Made by a program: the position numbers and the translations under genes. From positions 36,700-100,699 of the forward strand of contig NZ_QPLT01000014.1 of NCBI RefSeq assembly GCF_003666015.1: a stretch of 64,000 nucleotides of DNA, given 5' to 3'. This stretch comes from Halorubrum sp. Atlit-26R. GTDB taxonomy: Archaea > Halobacteriota > Halobacteria > Halobacteriales > Haloferacaceae. Numbering within the stretch: the stretch's first letter is position 1; each line of letters starts with the position of its first letter. Of the stretch, positions 31,994 to 40,573 are shown piece after piece. Below the pieces are notes generated by a model. That model was not told the DNA's origin and made no database searches. It was given only the letters and a program-made list of their open reading frames with translations.

Positions 31994-32755
31994 TCAGTCC
32001 TCCGCGGTGCTCTCGGCGGTCGCCGGCGGTTCGGCGGGCGCGGTCTCCTCCCGGAGCCGTCGTTCGGCCTCGTCCCTGTCCTCCGGGTACCCCACGTCGA
32101 CCCGCCACCCGTCCAAACCGATCGCGTCGATGGTCCGCCCGGACTGGATCAGGAGGTCGATCGCGTCCGACAGCTCGTACTCGCCGCGGTCGGACGGCTC
32201 GACGAGGCGGGTCGCGTGGAAGATCGCCGGCGAGAACGTGTAGAACCCCGTCATCACGAGGTTCGACGGGGGGTCGTCCGGCTTCTCGACGACGTCCGTG
32301 ATCTCGCCGTACTCGTTCGTGTCGCAGACGCCGTACCGCGAGGCCTCGTCGTACGGGACCTCCTCGACGAGGAACGCCGCGTCGACGCGCCGCTCGCGCT
32401 GCCGTCGGACCACGTCGTCGAGGTTCGCGTCGAAGACGTTGTCGCCGAGCATCAGCATGAAGTCGCCGTCGACGTGCGATTCGACCGTGTTCAGGGCGTG
32501 CGCGAGCCCGAGCTGCCGCGGCTGTCTGGCGTACGTGATCGGAATCCCGTCGAACGACTCGCCGTACTCGTCGACGATGTCGTCGCCTCGGTACCCGACG
32601 ACCACGATCAGCTCGTCGGCGTCGAGCCCCGCGAGCGCCTCGAAGCAATGGGAGAGGATCGGTCGACCGTCGACCTCGACGAGCCCCTTCGGTTTGTCCT
32701 CGGTGAGCGGTCTGAGTCTGGTTCCCTGCCCGGCGGCGAGTACAACTGCTTGCAT
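31994..32755 (-). CDS. sugar nucleotidyltransferase (glucose-1-phosphate thymidylyltransferase type)
   Basis: The protein has 253 residues. It starts MQAVVLAAGQGTRLRPLTEDKPKG, the nucleotide-binding GxGxRLxPLT...PK motif, then MLGDNVFDANLDDVV with the metal-binding Asp, ITDVVEKPDDPPSN, and the final WRVDVGYPEDRDEAERRL. It joins a sugar-1-phosphate to a nucleotide; haloarchaeal members are often called AglF/RmlA-like, and the sugar is uncertain. A CATAACAAA box (32781-32789) is about 30 nt from the ATG. It is divergent from the DegT/Gfo pair, with a facing box in the same intergenic region. No hexapeptide tail is present. Confidence 0.88.
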   Translation of the reverse strand: MQAVVLAAGQGTRLRPLTEDKPKGLVEVDGRPILSHCFEALAGLDADELIVVVGYRGDDIVDEYGESFDGIPITYARQPRQLGLAHALNTVESHVDGDFMLMLGDNVFDANLDDVVRRQRERRVDAAFLVEEVPYDEASRYGVCDTNEYGEITDVVEKPDDPPSNLVMTGFYTFSPAIFHATRLVEPSDRGEYELSDAIDLLIQSGRTIDAIGLDGWRVDVGYPEDRDEAERRLREETAPAEPPATAESTAED

Positions 32756-32780
32756 CGGCGGTCCCTCGGCGGCGTCGCGG

Positions 32781-32789
32781 TTTGTTATG
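32781..32789 (-). promoter_or_regulatory. CATAACAAA promoter box
   Basis: Centred about 30 nt before the nucleotidyltransferase ATG at 32755. Confidence 0.5.
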
Positions 32790-32858
32790 TGTCGGTTAGC
32801 GCCCTTCGCCTCATCGCGGCCGTGGGGCGTGTAAGGGCGGCGCTGACGGTAGTACGCC

Positions 32859-32868
32859 CATAACAAAC
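32859..32868 (+). promoter_or_regulatory. CATAACAAAC promoter box
   Basis: Centred about 30 nt before the DegT ATG at 32894; divergent partner of the box at 32781. Confidence 0.5.
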
Positions 32869-32893
32869 CGCTCGTCGGAACAGTCCCGTTCAG

Positions 32894-33991
32894 ATGACGA
32901 AGCGTGTCGATTTCACTACTGTCGGCGTAGCGCAGGAGACGATAGACGACGTCGTCGAGGTCCTCGACAGCGGCCGGTTCGTGAAGGGACCCGTCGGCGA
33001 GCGGTTCGAGGACAAGTTCGCGGAAAAGACCGGGGTCGAACACGCGGTCTGCGTCTCCAGCGGCACCGCGGCGCTCCTGCTCGCGCTCCGGGGGGCCGGA
33101 ATCGGGCCGGGCGACCAGGTGCTCGTCCCCGGCCACTCGTTTTTCGCCACCGTCAGCCCGGTGTTGACGCTCGGCGCGGACCCGGTGTTCGTCGACATCG
33201 ACCCCGAGACGTACACGATGGACCCGACCGACCTCGCCGAGAAGGCCGCCGACGCGGCGAATCCGGAGGCGGTGATTCCGGTCCACATCTACGGCCTCAT
33301 GGCCGACATGGCCGCCATCGAAGCGGTGGCCGAGGAACACGACCTGTTCGTCCTGGAGGACGCCTGCCAGGCCCACTTCGCGGAGCGGAACGGGGTGACC
33401 GCCGGGGACGCGGGCGACGCCGGGGCGTTCAGCTTCTACCCGTCGAAGAACATGACGGTCGCCGGCGACGGCGGGATGGTGACGACCGACGACTCGGACC
33501 TCGCGAGACGGATGCGACAGCTCCGGAACCACGGACGCGACGACGACGGCGTCCATCGGGCGCTCGGGCTCAACTACCGGCTCGACGAGACGAACGCCGC
33601 GGTCGGGGTCGCTCAGCTGGGCCGCGTCGAGCGCTGGAACCGGAACCGCCAGACCGCCGCCGAACGCTACACGGACGCGCTCGCGAACGTCTCGGAGGTG
33701 ACCACGCCGACGGAGCCCGCCGACGCGTCTCACGTCTATCACCTCTACGTGATACAGTCCCCCGACCGCGACGCGCTGCGGGACCACCTCGAGTCCAACG
33801 GGATCGACACCGGGCTCCACTACGGGACGGCCCTCCACGAGCACCCGGCGGTCACCGATCAGATCCCGTCGGTCACGCTCCCCGAGACCGAGGCGCTCGT
33901 CGACCGGATCCTGTCGCTGCCGATGTACCCGGAGATCCCCGAGGGCGACGTCGAGTACGTGACGAACACGATCCGCGAGTTCTACCGATGA
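32894..33991 (+). CDS. DegT/DnrJ/EryC1/StrS aminotransferase
   Basis: The protein has 365 residues. The PLP Lys lies in AFSFYPSKNMTVAGDGGMV, the phosphate loop in SSGTAALLLALRGAG, and the Asp in FVLEDACQAHFAE. VFVDIDPETYTMDP and NYRLDETNAAVGVAQL complete the family pattern. It makes an amino sugar from a keto nucleotide-sugar. The stop overlaps the start of the Gfo/Idh gene by 4 nt, the same pairing as 27062-29124 but with gene order reversed. The two DegT proteins are clearly paralogous but not close duplicates. Confidence 0.9.
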   Translation: MTKRVDFTTVGVAQETIDDVVEVLDSGRFVKGPVGERFEDKFAEKTGVEHAVCVSSGTAALLLALRGAGIGPGDQVLVPGHSFFATVSPVLTLGADPVFVDIDPETYTMDPTDLAEKAADAANPEAVIPVHIYGLMADMAAIEAVAEEHDLFVLEDACQAHFAERNGVTAGDAGDAGAFSFYPSKNMTVAGDGGMVTTDDSDLARRMRQLRNHGRDDDGVHRALGLNYRLDETNAAVGVAQLGRVERWNRNRQTAAERYTDALANVSEVTTPTEPADASHVYHLYVIQSPDRDALRDHLESNGIDTGLHYGTALHEHPAVTDQIPSVTLPETEALVDRILSLPMYPEIPEGDVEYVTNTIREFYR

Positions 33992-35016
33992 AGTACGGGG
34001 TCATCGGCACGGGGTACTGGGGGAGCAATCACGCCCGCGTCGCGGCGGAGCTCGCGTCCGAGGGAGCGATCGACGACGTGGTCCTGTGCGACGTCGACGA
34101 GTCGCGGCTCGCCGACCTGTCCGAGAGCTACGGCGTCGAGAGCGTCACGGACTACGAGCGGCTGCCGGAGCTCGGGGTCGACGCGGCGACCGTCTCGACG
34201 CCGTCGCCGACCCACCACGAGATCGCGACGACGCTGCTCGAAGGGGGCGTCGACGTGCTCGTCGAGAAGCCGCTGGCCCTCGACAGCGACGCCGCTTGGG
34301 ACATCGTCGAGACCGCCCGCGAGCACGGTCGGACCCTCGCAGTCGGGCACATCTTCCGGCACCACCCCGCGCTGATCGATCTCGCCGAACGGATCGACCG
34401 CGGGGAGCTCGGGCGGATCAAGTACCTCTCGACCAGCCGCTTCTCCTTCCGGGCGCCGCGGGAGACGACCGGGGCGCTGTACTCGCTCGGCGTCCACGAC
34501 GTCGACATCTCGAACCACCTCCTCGACGGCGAGCCCGAGCGGGTCTACTGCTCGCTCGACGACGCGGTCCGTGAGGGGATAGACGAGACCGCGACGCTCG
34601 TGATGGAGTACGACGGCGCGACGAGCGTCATCAACGAGTCGTGGCAGGTGCCGGTGTTCGGGAAGCGCCGCGACCTCGTCGTGGTCGGCAGCGAGAAGTC
34701 GGCGTACGTCGATTACCTCGACGACAACGTCGTCGAGCTGTACGACAGCCGCGTCACGGCCCGCGACGGCGAGCTACGCGTCCGAGACGAGGGGAGACAG
34801 GTCCACGAGGCGGAGAGCGACGAGCCGCTCAGGGCCGAGATAGAGGACTTCGTCGCCGCGTCGAGGGGCGACGGGACGCCGCGGGCAACCGGGCGGGTCG
34901 GCGCTCGCGCGGTCGAGCTGCTCGAACACGCCGTGCGCTCCGCGGACGAACACGCTGTCGTCTCCGTCGGCGAGGCCGACGCCGGCCTCGAAGCGATCGG
35001 CCGGCGGTCCGAGTGA
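33988..35016 (+). CDS. Gfo/Idh/MocA oxidoreductase
   Basis: The protein has 342 residues. YGVIGTGYWGSNHARVAAEL is the Rossmann motif; VLVEKPLALDSDAAWD has the EKP; VGHIFRHHPALIDL, and SLGVHDVDISNHLLDGEP with the catalytic-region His follow. It oxidises or reduces a sugar ring position with NAD(P). It is co-translated with the upstream DegT gene (ATGA overlap), suggesting that one makes the keto-sugar the other aminates. Confidence 0.87.
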   Translation: MKYGVIGTGYWGSNHARVAAELASEGAIDDVVLCDVDESRLADLSESYGVESVTDYERLPELGVDAATVSTPSPTHHEIATTLLEGGVDVLVEKPLALDSDAAWDIVETAREHGRTLAVGHIFRHHPALIDLAERIDRGELGRIKYLSTSRFSFRAPRETTGALYSLGVHDVDISNHLLDGEPERVYCSLDDAVREGIDETATLVMEYDGATSVINESWQVPVFGKRRDLVVVGSEKSAYVDYLDDNVVELYDSRVTARDGELRVRDEGRQVHEAESDEPLRAEIEDFVAASRGDGTPRATGRVGARAVELLEHAVRSADEHAVVSVGEADAGLEAIGRRSE

Positions 35017-35127
35017 CGCCCGGCGAGCGGGAACCGCCCTCGCCGGGGCCGAGTGACGTCACCGATCGCAGCCAACCCGAAGTACGTCACAAATACGCAT
35101 ATTCCTGTGGGGCACTGAGCGGCTACC

Positions 35128-35538
35128 ATGGCGCTCTCGTTCGACCCGGTCGACGGTGACACGGCGAACAGGGACGGCGTACTCGCGGAGAGCTGCGTCT
35201 ACGATCTGCTCGCCTCGTCGCGGCGTCGGGTACTGCTGCGATACCTCGACCGGAACGGCGGTCGCGCGGCGTTCGCCGACGCCACGCGGGCGGTCGCGGT
35301 CGCGGAGGGAGAGGACCCGGCCGCCGCACCGAGCGAGTACAAACACGTGTACGTCTCGCTGTACCAGTCGCACGTCCCGAAACTGGAGCAGGCCGGCGTC
35401 GTCGAGCACGACCGCGAGGCGAAGACGCTGGCGCTGACCGAGCGCGCCGCCCCGCTGTTCGCGCACCTCGAACTCGAACTCGTCCCTCCGGCACGCCGGC
35501 GGACCCTCGTGTCGCGGCTCGCCGACCGACTCGGGTGA
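35128..35538 (+). CDS. DUF7344 winged-helix regulator
   Basis: The protein has 136 residues. VYDLLASSRRRVLLRYLDRNGG and KHVYVSLYQSHVPKLEQAGVVEHD carry the DUF7344 signature. There are no membrane segments. A cacaaata sequence at 35090-35097 is about 33 nt before the ATG. It follows the DegT/Gfo operon in the same direction but appears to have its own promoter. Fourth family member in the window. Confidence 0.8.
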   Translation: MALSFDPVDGDTANRDGVLAESCVYDLLASSRRRVLLRYLDRNGGRAAFADATRAVAVAEGEDPAAAPSEYKHVYVSLYQSHVPKLEQAGVVEHDREAKTLALTERAAPLFAHLELELVPPARRRTLVSRLADRLG

Positions 35539-35604
35539 ACCGCGAGGCGGCGTCCGGGGGGTGACCCCGACTCGCGCCCGCGGGCCCTCACGCGCACCCG
35601 GCGC

Positions 35605-36147
35605 TCACGCGTCGTCGCTCGCGGCCAGCGTGTCGTCGTCGCGGTAGCCGATCACCTCGGCGGGGTTCCCCGCGACGACGGCGCCGGGCGGGACGTCGTC
35701 GACCACGACCGCGCCCGCGCCGACGAGCGCGTTCTCGCCCACCTCGACGGGCATCAGCGTCGCGTTCGTGCCGATCGCCGCGCCGTCGCCGACGACGACC
35801 GACTCCCACTTGTCGGGGTCGCCGCTCGGCGGCCGGCGGTCGTTGACGAACTTCGCCCCGTGGCTGACGAAGGCGTCGTCGCCGATCCGGGTCAGCGACG
35901 GGAGGAACGCGTGCGACTGGATGCGCGTGCGGTCGCCGACGACCACGTCCGACTGGACCTCGGCGAAGGAGCCGACCATCACCTCGTCGCCGAACCGCGC
36001 GCCGTAGCAGTTGACGAAGCGCCACACCCGACAGTCGCGGCCGAACTCGCAGTCGTCGAGGACTGCGAACGGCGCGACCCGCGTTCCGTCGCCGAGCTCG
36101 CAGTTCCGGGTGACCCGCATTAGGTCGGCCCGTTCGTGTGCGGACAT
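35605..36147 (-). CDS. left-handed beta-helix acyltransferase (WbpD/WlbB-like)
   Basis: The protein has 180 residues. Hexapeptide repeats fill most of it: CELGDGTRVAPFAVLDDCEF, RVWRFVNCYGARFGDEVMVG, VVVGDRTRIQSHAFLPSLTRIGDDAFVSHGAKFVND, AAIGTNATLMPVEVGENALVGAGAVVVDDVPPGAVVAGNPAEVIG. The SHGAKFVNDRRP segment is typical of UDP-sugar 3-N-acetyltransferases. It probably acetylates an amino nucleotide-sugar. The ATG at 36147 is about 28 nt from a gtatac box at 36173-36178. It is divergent from a Gfo/Idh gene. Confidence 0.85.
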   Translation of the reverse strand: MSAHERADLMRVTRNCELGDGTRVAPFAVLDDCEFGRDCRVWRFVNCYGARFGDEVMVGSFAEVQSDVVVGDRTRIQSHAFLPSLTRIGDDAFVSHGAKFVNDRRPPSGDPDKWESVVVGDGAAIGTNATLMPVEVGENALVGAGAVVVDDVPPGAVVAGNPAEVIGYRDDDTLAASDDA

Positions 36148-36251
36148 ACCCGTACCGCGACCGGGCGGGACTAAGGTATACGCCGGTTACTCGCCCGCGA
36201 CCGTCGCCGCGGCACCGGAGGCGAGCGGTCGCGCCGGGGGATTTGGCCGCG

Positions 36252-36260
36252 CATAACAAT
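36252..36260 (+). promoter_or_regulatory. CATAACAAT promoter box
   Basis: Centred about 30 nt before the ATG at 36286. Confidence 0.5.
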
Positions 36261-36285
36261 AGCCGCCTCCGGAGTGACGCCGGTA

Positions 36286-37389
36286 ATGTCCCTACGATCG
36301 GCCGTCGTCGGCGCGGGAGTCGTCTCGAAACGTCACCTCACGGGGCTCGACCGGAACCCCCGGACCGACCTCGTCGCGATCTGCGACCTCGACGAGGGCA
36401 GGGCCAACGAGAAGGCGCTCGAACACGGGATCAAGGCGTACACCGACCTCGGCGAGATGCTTGCCGAGGCGAACCTCGACTGGCTCCACGTCTGTACGCC
36501 CGTCGCCACGCACGTCCCGCTGGCGATCCAAGCGATCGAAGCCGGCGTCCCGGTGCTGATCGAGAAGCCCGTCGCGGAGACGGTTGAAGAGGTCGAGGAG
36601 CTGGCGGCCGCCGCGCGCGACGCCGGCGTCACCGCCTCCGTCGTCCACAACCACGTGTTCAACCCGGTGATGCGCAAGGTCCGCGAGCGGCTCGCCGACG
36701 GGCAGCTTGGCGACGTGCGCGGCGTCGACCTCATGTACACCGGCTCGACGGCCCCGGACACGCCGAACCGCGGAGCGTGGGCCTTCGACCTGCTCGGCGG
36801 CGAGTTCGAGGAGGGGTTACCGCACTCGCTGTCGCTCGCGCTCCGGATCGGGGGGTACCCGCGGGACCGCGACGAGGTCACGGCGCAGACGGCGCTCGCC
36901 GGGGAGTACGAGGCCGCGTTCGGCTACGACGGGGCGCAGGTCGGGTACGTCACCGACGACGACGTGATCGTCAACGCGACGGTGCTCTCCGGAACCGTGC
37001 CGGTGAGAGTGCTCTACGTCCACGGCACGGAGGCGACGCTCGTGGCGGACGAGGTGTCCCAGACGCTCGTCACCCTCGACCGGGACTACAAGGGGTCGAC
37101 GGTCGGCCGCGCGCTGAACAACGTCGACCAGGCGGTCGACCGGATGAGCGGTACCGTCGAGAACGCGCTCTCGCTGCTGAAACGCGCGCGCGACGACGGC
37201 TGGGAGCAGGAGGCCGAGACGAACTCGATGTTCTACCAGTTCGACCGCGAGATCGACGCGCTGCTCACCGGCGGCGACCCGGCGACGCCGATCGAGGAGG
37301 CGAAGTGGACGATCGCGCTGATGGAGGCGATCCGCGACAGCGTCGACGCCGAGGCGCCCGCGGCCGTCGCCGAGGTCTCACAGGACTGA
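36286..37389 (+). CDS. Gfo/Idh/MocA oxidoreductase
   Basis: The protein has 367 residues. SAVVGAGVVSKRHLTGLDR is the Rossmann motif; PVLIEKPVAETVEEVEE has the EKP; VVHNHVFNPVMRKVRERL and FEEGLPHSLSLALRIGGYP carry the catalytic-region residues. It is the most diverged of the three family members here. ATG 36286 fits the box at 36252, and an in-frame GTG lies 12 nt upstream. The substrate is not predicted. Confidence 0.85.
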   Translation: MSLRSAVVGAGVVSKRHLTGLDRNPRTDLVAICDLDEGRANEKALEHGIKAYTDLGEMLAEANLDWLHVCTPVATHVPLAIQAIEAGVPVLIEKPVAETVEEVEELAAAARDAGVTASVVHNHVFNPVMRKVRERLADGQLGDVRGVDLMYTGSTAPDTPNRGAWAFDLLGGEFEEGLPHSLSLALRIGGYPRDRDEVTAQTALAGEYEAAFGYDGAQVGYVTDDDVIVNATVLSGTVPVRVLYVHGTEATLVADEVSQTLVTLDRDYKGSTVGRALNNVDQAVDRMSGTVENALSLLKRARDDGWEQEAETNSMFYQFDREIDALLTGGDPATPIEEAKWTIALMEAIRDSVDAEAPAAVAEVSQD

Positions 37390-37412
37390 CCGGGGGCGTC
37401 CGGCCGGTCCGG

Positions 37413-38849
37413 TCACTCCGCTTCCGGGGGCGCGTCGCGCTCGACGTTCCGCGTCTCGACGGTCGCCTCGCTGAGGACGATCGCCTCGCCGCCGACGGCG
37501 ATCCGCGCGTCCCGCAGGGTGTTGTCGTACGACCGCTTGAACTCGATCCCGTTGCGCTCGGCCCCCGGCTGCGTCACGTCGACGTCGGTGAGCACGGAGC
37601 CGTCGCGGTCGTCGATCTGGACCGCGACCCCCTCTCCGGCGTCGCCGGTCACGGTGAGGCCCTCACAGCGCAGCGACGTCGCATCGGCGGTCTGGAGGCT
37701 TTCGTGGGGCGTCTTCGCCCACAGCGCGTGGACGTCGTCCGCGTGGACGACTACCGTCGCGTCGCGGATCTCCGCGGCCGCTACCTCCTCCGCGAGCGTG
37801 ATCGCGCCGTCGCTGCCCGTCACGTCGACCATCTCCACGACGACGTCCTCGACGACCGTGGGCTCGGCGTCCGCCGTCGGCGCGTCGTTGCTGAGCCGGA
37901 TCCCGCGCATGTTCTCTAACTCGCGGTCGCCGACGTCACACCGGACGCGGACGCCGCGGACGACGGAACCGTTGCGCACTCGGACGTTCGACACCCCGTT
38001 GTTGGCGTAGTAGCCGCCGTCGACCACCACCCGCCCGCGCTCGGGGGTCGCGTACAGTCCGTTGTCCGGGAACCCCTCGATCCGACAGTCGGTGAAGGCG
38101 ATCGACCCCCGGTGTTCGTCGCCGACGTAACACCCGGTCGCGGTGCTGTCCGTGACGGCGCCGTCTCGGAGCGACAGGCCCGAGACGACGCCGGACCCGT
38201 TCGGGTCGGTCACGTCGACGCGGACGGCCCCGCGACCGCCGTCGAGGCGTCCGGCGACCGAGACGTCGCGGATCCCCAGTCGGTCGGGCGCCCGCGCGTC
38301 GATAACGCGAGAGGTGACGGCGTCGGCGGCGACGTCGAAGTGGAGCGAGTCGAGGAAGACGCTCCCGTCGCCGTCGCCGCTCTCGACGAACAGCAGCGTC
38401 TCGCTGCTCTCCGGTCGGACCGCGACCGTGGCGTCGTCGCCGACGAGGCCGAACCGACCCGCGTCGGACAGGTTCAACGCCTCTCGGAGCGGGTACCTGC
38501 CGGGGGGCAGGTACAGGAGTCGGCCGTCGACTGCCGCGTCCGCGATGGCCGCCGCGAGCGACCCCTCGCCGGAGGCGTCCAAGCCGAAATCGGTGAGGTC
38601 GGCGACGGAGTCGAAGGGGCTCGGGACCGAGTCGAACGGCCCGTCCGGCGCGCGCAGGTCGGGCGGGATGGCGGGCTCCTCGTCGCCCGAGCGAAACCCG
38701 CCGCAGCCGGCGAGCGCGCCGAGGGCGCCGACGGAACCGGTCGCCGCCGCAGCCCGGGCGAGGAACCCCCGGCGTCCGCTCCGCCGGTCAGCCGGTCCCC
38801 GGTCGCTCCGCTCGTCGGTCGGCTCCCGACGCCGTTTCCCCCCGGTCAT
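37413..38849 (-). CDS. Tat-exported lipoprotein with right-handed beta-helix
   Basis: The protein has 478 residues. The N-terminus has a twin-arginine motif, SGRRGFLARAAAATG, and a lipobox, LGALAGCGG, so export by Tat with lipid attachment is likely. The rest is a parallel beta-helix of pectate-lyase type: short repeated strands (GRFGLVGDDATVAV, SIAFTDCRIEGFPDNGLYA, GRVVVDGGYYANNGVSNVRV). Proteins of this fold bind or cut polysaccharides; catalytic residues cannot be assigned. It is convergent to the third Gfo/Idh gene. Its ATG overlaps a 41-residue leader ORF. Confidence 0.85.
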   Translation of the reverse strand: MTGGKRRREPTDERSDRGPADRRSGRRGFLARAAAATGSVGALGALAGCGGFRSGDEEPAIPPDLRAPDGPFDSVPSPFDSVADLTDFGLDASGEGSLAAAIADAAVDGRLLYLPPGRYPLREALNLSDAGRFGLVGDDATVAVRPESSETLLFVESGDGDGSVFLDSLHFDVAADAVTSRVIDARAPDRLGIRDVSVAGRLDGGRGAVRVDVTDPNGSGVVSGLSLRDGAVTDSTATGCYVGDEHRGSIAFTDCRIEGFPDNGLYATPERGRVVVDGGYYANNGVSNVRVRNGSVVRGVRVRCDVGDRELENMRGIRLSNDAPTADAEPTVVEDVVVEMVDVTGSDGAITLAEEVAAAEIRDATVVVHADDVHALWAKTPHESLQTADATSLRCEGLTVTGDAGEGVAVQIDDRDGSVLTDVDVTQPGAERNGIEFKRSYDNTLRDARIAVGGEAIVLSEATVETRNVERDAPPEAE

Positions 38850-38971
38850 GTCGGGGGAGCGACGCCGCCGACTCGCTTTCCGCTCGACGCGCCCGCAGCG
38901 GGGCGGCGGACCGTCGGGCTCCCGCGAACGACGCCCGATCCGCGGAGAACGGTCCGCCAGTTCGGTACCAT
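38846..38971 (-). CDS. leader mini-ORF before the beta-helix lipoprotein gene
   Basis: The frame encodes 41 basic residues. Its ATG is about 29 nt from a GTAATAAA box (38996-39003) and its TGA overlaps the main ATG (ATGA). This is one of the cleanest examples of the pattern. Confidence 0.42.
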   Translation of the reverse strand: MVPNWRTVLRGSGVVRGSPTVRRPAAGASSGKRVGGVAPPT

Positions 38972-38995
38972 GGCGGTCCGTCCCCCAGTCAGCCC

Positions 38996-39003
38996 TTTAT
39001 TAC
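38996..39003 (-). promoter_or_regulatory. GTAATAAA promoter box
   Basis: Minus-strand box about 29 nt before the mini-ORF ATG at 38971. The rest of 38972-39286 holds only the divergent promoter of the ATP-grasp gene (box near 39254-39262). Confidence 0.45.
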
Positions 39004-39286
39004 TCGCCTGTTACCGCCGGTACACCGCCGGTACCTCTCGCGGCACGGTCCCGCGTCGAAACCGGCCGATAGTACTTCTCGGCGGTTTTGAGGCGGTTCC
39101 GGGCAGTCAGATCGCCGTGTCGGCGTTCGACCGGCGTCTGCGGCCGACGGGAGACGGTCGAGGTGGGCCGACCGGCGCCCGAGTGTCGGGGCGCGCGGCG
39201 GGGGGCGCGCGAACCGGCCGGGCGGCGCCTGACCGAGCGGGAGTATCGACGGGGTAACTTTGCGTCGAGGTGGCGACCACCGGGAC

Positions 39287-40531
39287 ATGACCGCCCACTC
39301 CAGCGAGCAGGACCCACGGGCGCTCGTCCTCGACGGCGACAGTCAGGCGTCTCTCACCGTCGCCCGATCGCTCAACGAGCGGGGCGTCACGGTCGACGTG
39401 GGGTCCGTCGAGCCGGGGTCGATAGCGGCGCACTCGCGACACGTCGCGTCGTCGTTCTCGCACCCCGACCCCGCGGTCTCGCCGGAGGCGTTCGTCGACG
39501 CCGTGATCGAGCGACTGACGACCGACGAGTACGAGGCGGTCATCCCCACCCGCGACGACACCACGACGGTCGTCGCGAAGTACCAGGATCGGCTCGCCGC
39601 GACCGGGGCGACCGTCGGCGTGGAAGACTGGGACCGGTTTCGACTCGTGGCCGATAAGGCCCGGACGTTCGAGATCGCGAGCGAGCTGTCGGTGCCGACC
39701 CCGCACACCCGCGCTCCCGAGTCGATGGCCGAGGTGAAGTCGGTCGCGGACGAGTTCTCGTACCCGGTCGTCGTGAAGTCGCGGTCGAAGCACGTGTGGG
39801 CGGCCGGCGACCGGCTCGACACGCAGCTCGTCGACGACGGTCACTACGCCGACTCCCCCGAGGCGCTCGTCGAAACCTACCGCCGGCTCCTCGCCGAGAA
39901 CGACTCGTTTCGGCAGACGCCGCCGCTGGTTCAGGAGTACGTCCCCGGACAGACGACCACGACCGTCGGCGTCGCCGACGACGGGACGTTCCTCACCCAC
40001 TTCCAGGAGCGTCGGCTCCGCACCACTCCGGCGTCCGGAGGGAACTCCACGCTCATCCGCGGGTTCCGCGACGAGCGCCTCCTCGAACACGCCTCGGAAG
40101 TGATCGAGGCGCTGGGCTGGACCGGCCCGATCCAGGTGGAGTTCATGTGGACGCCCGACGACGAGTTCGCGCTCATCGAGGTGAACGGTCGGTACTGGGG
40201 GTCGACGCCGCTGGCGGTCGCCTCCGGCGTCGATATCCCCGCAGTCCACTACGCCCTGCTCACGGGGGCGACCCCGCGGCCGTCACAAGGGTACCGCGAC
40301 GACGTGGTCCAGCAGCGGCTGCTCTACGGCGACCTGAAGTGGCTCGACGAGCAGCTCGAAGCGGGGAACCGCTGGGCGCTCGTCCCGTTCGCGGCGGCGC
40401 TGCTCCGCGCGGACCAGGTGTTCGTCTCGCTCGACGACCCCGAACCGACGGTCGCGGCGGTCCGGCAGGCCCTCGGGCTCGCCGGGAACGGCGTCGCCGA
40501 CGCGGTCCGCGAGCGAATACGGGCGCGCTGA
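39287..40531 (+). CDS. ATP-grasp carboxylate-amine ligase-type protein
   Basis: The protein has 414 residues. It resembles the carbamoyl-phosphate-synthase/PylC-type ATP-grasp ligases: YPVVVKSRSKHVWAAGD carries the ATP-binding Lys, PPLVQEYVPGQTTT the second, and FMWTPDDEFALIEVNGRYWGSTPLA the metal-binding Glu and Asn. It would join a carboxylate and an amine via an acyl phosphate. Relatives sit in many polysaccharide and capsule loci, so amide decoration of a uronic-acid glycan is possible (inference). ATG 39287 is about 29 nt after a ggtaactttg box. Confidence 0.85.
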   Translation: MTAHSSEQDPRALVLDGDSQASLTVARSLNERGVTVDVGSVEPGSIAAHSRHVASSFSHPDPAVSPEAFVDAVIERLTTDEYEAVIPTRDDTTTVVAKYQDRLAATGATVGVEDWDRFRLVADKARTFEIASELSVPTPHTRAPESMAEVKSVADEFSYPVVVKSRSKHVWAAGDRLDTQLVDDGHYADSPEALVETYRRLLAENDSFRQTPPLVQEYVPGQTTTTVGVADDGTFLTHFQERRLRTTPASGGNSTLIRGFRDERLLEHASEVIEALGWTGPIQVEFMWTPDDEFALIEVNGRYWGSTPLAVASGVDIPAVHYALLTGATPRPSQGYRDDVVQQRLLYGDLKWLDEQLEAGNRWALVPFAAALLRADQVFVSLDDPEPTVAAVRQALGLAGNGVADAVRERIRAR

Positions 40532-40573
40532 GGGCACGGTGCCGGGGTCTCGACGTGTCCGCGACGCGCGACG

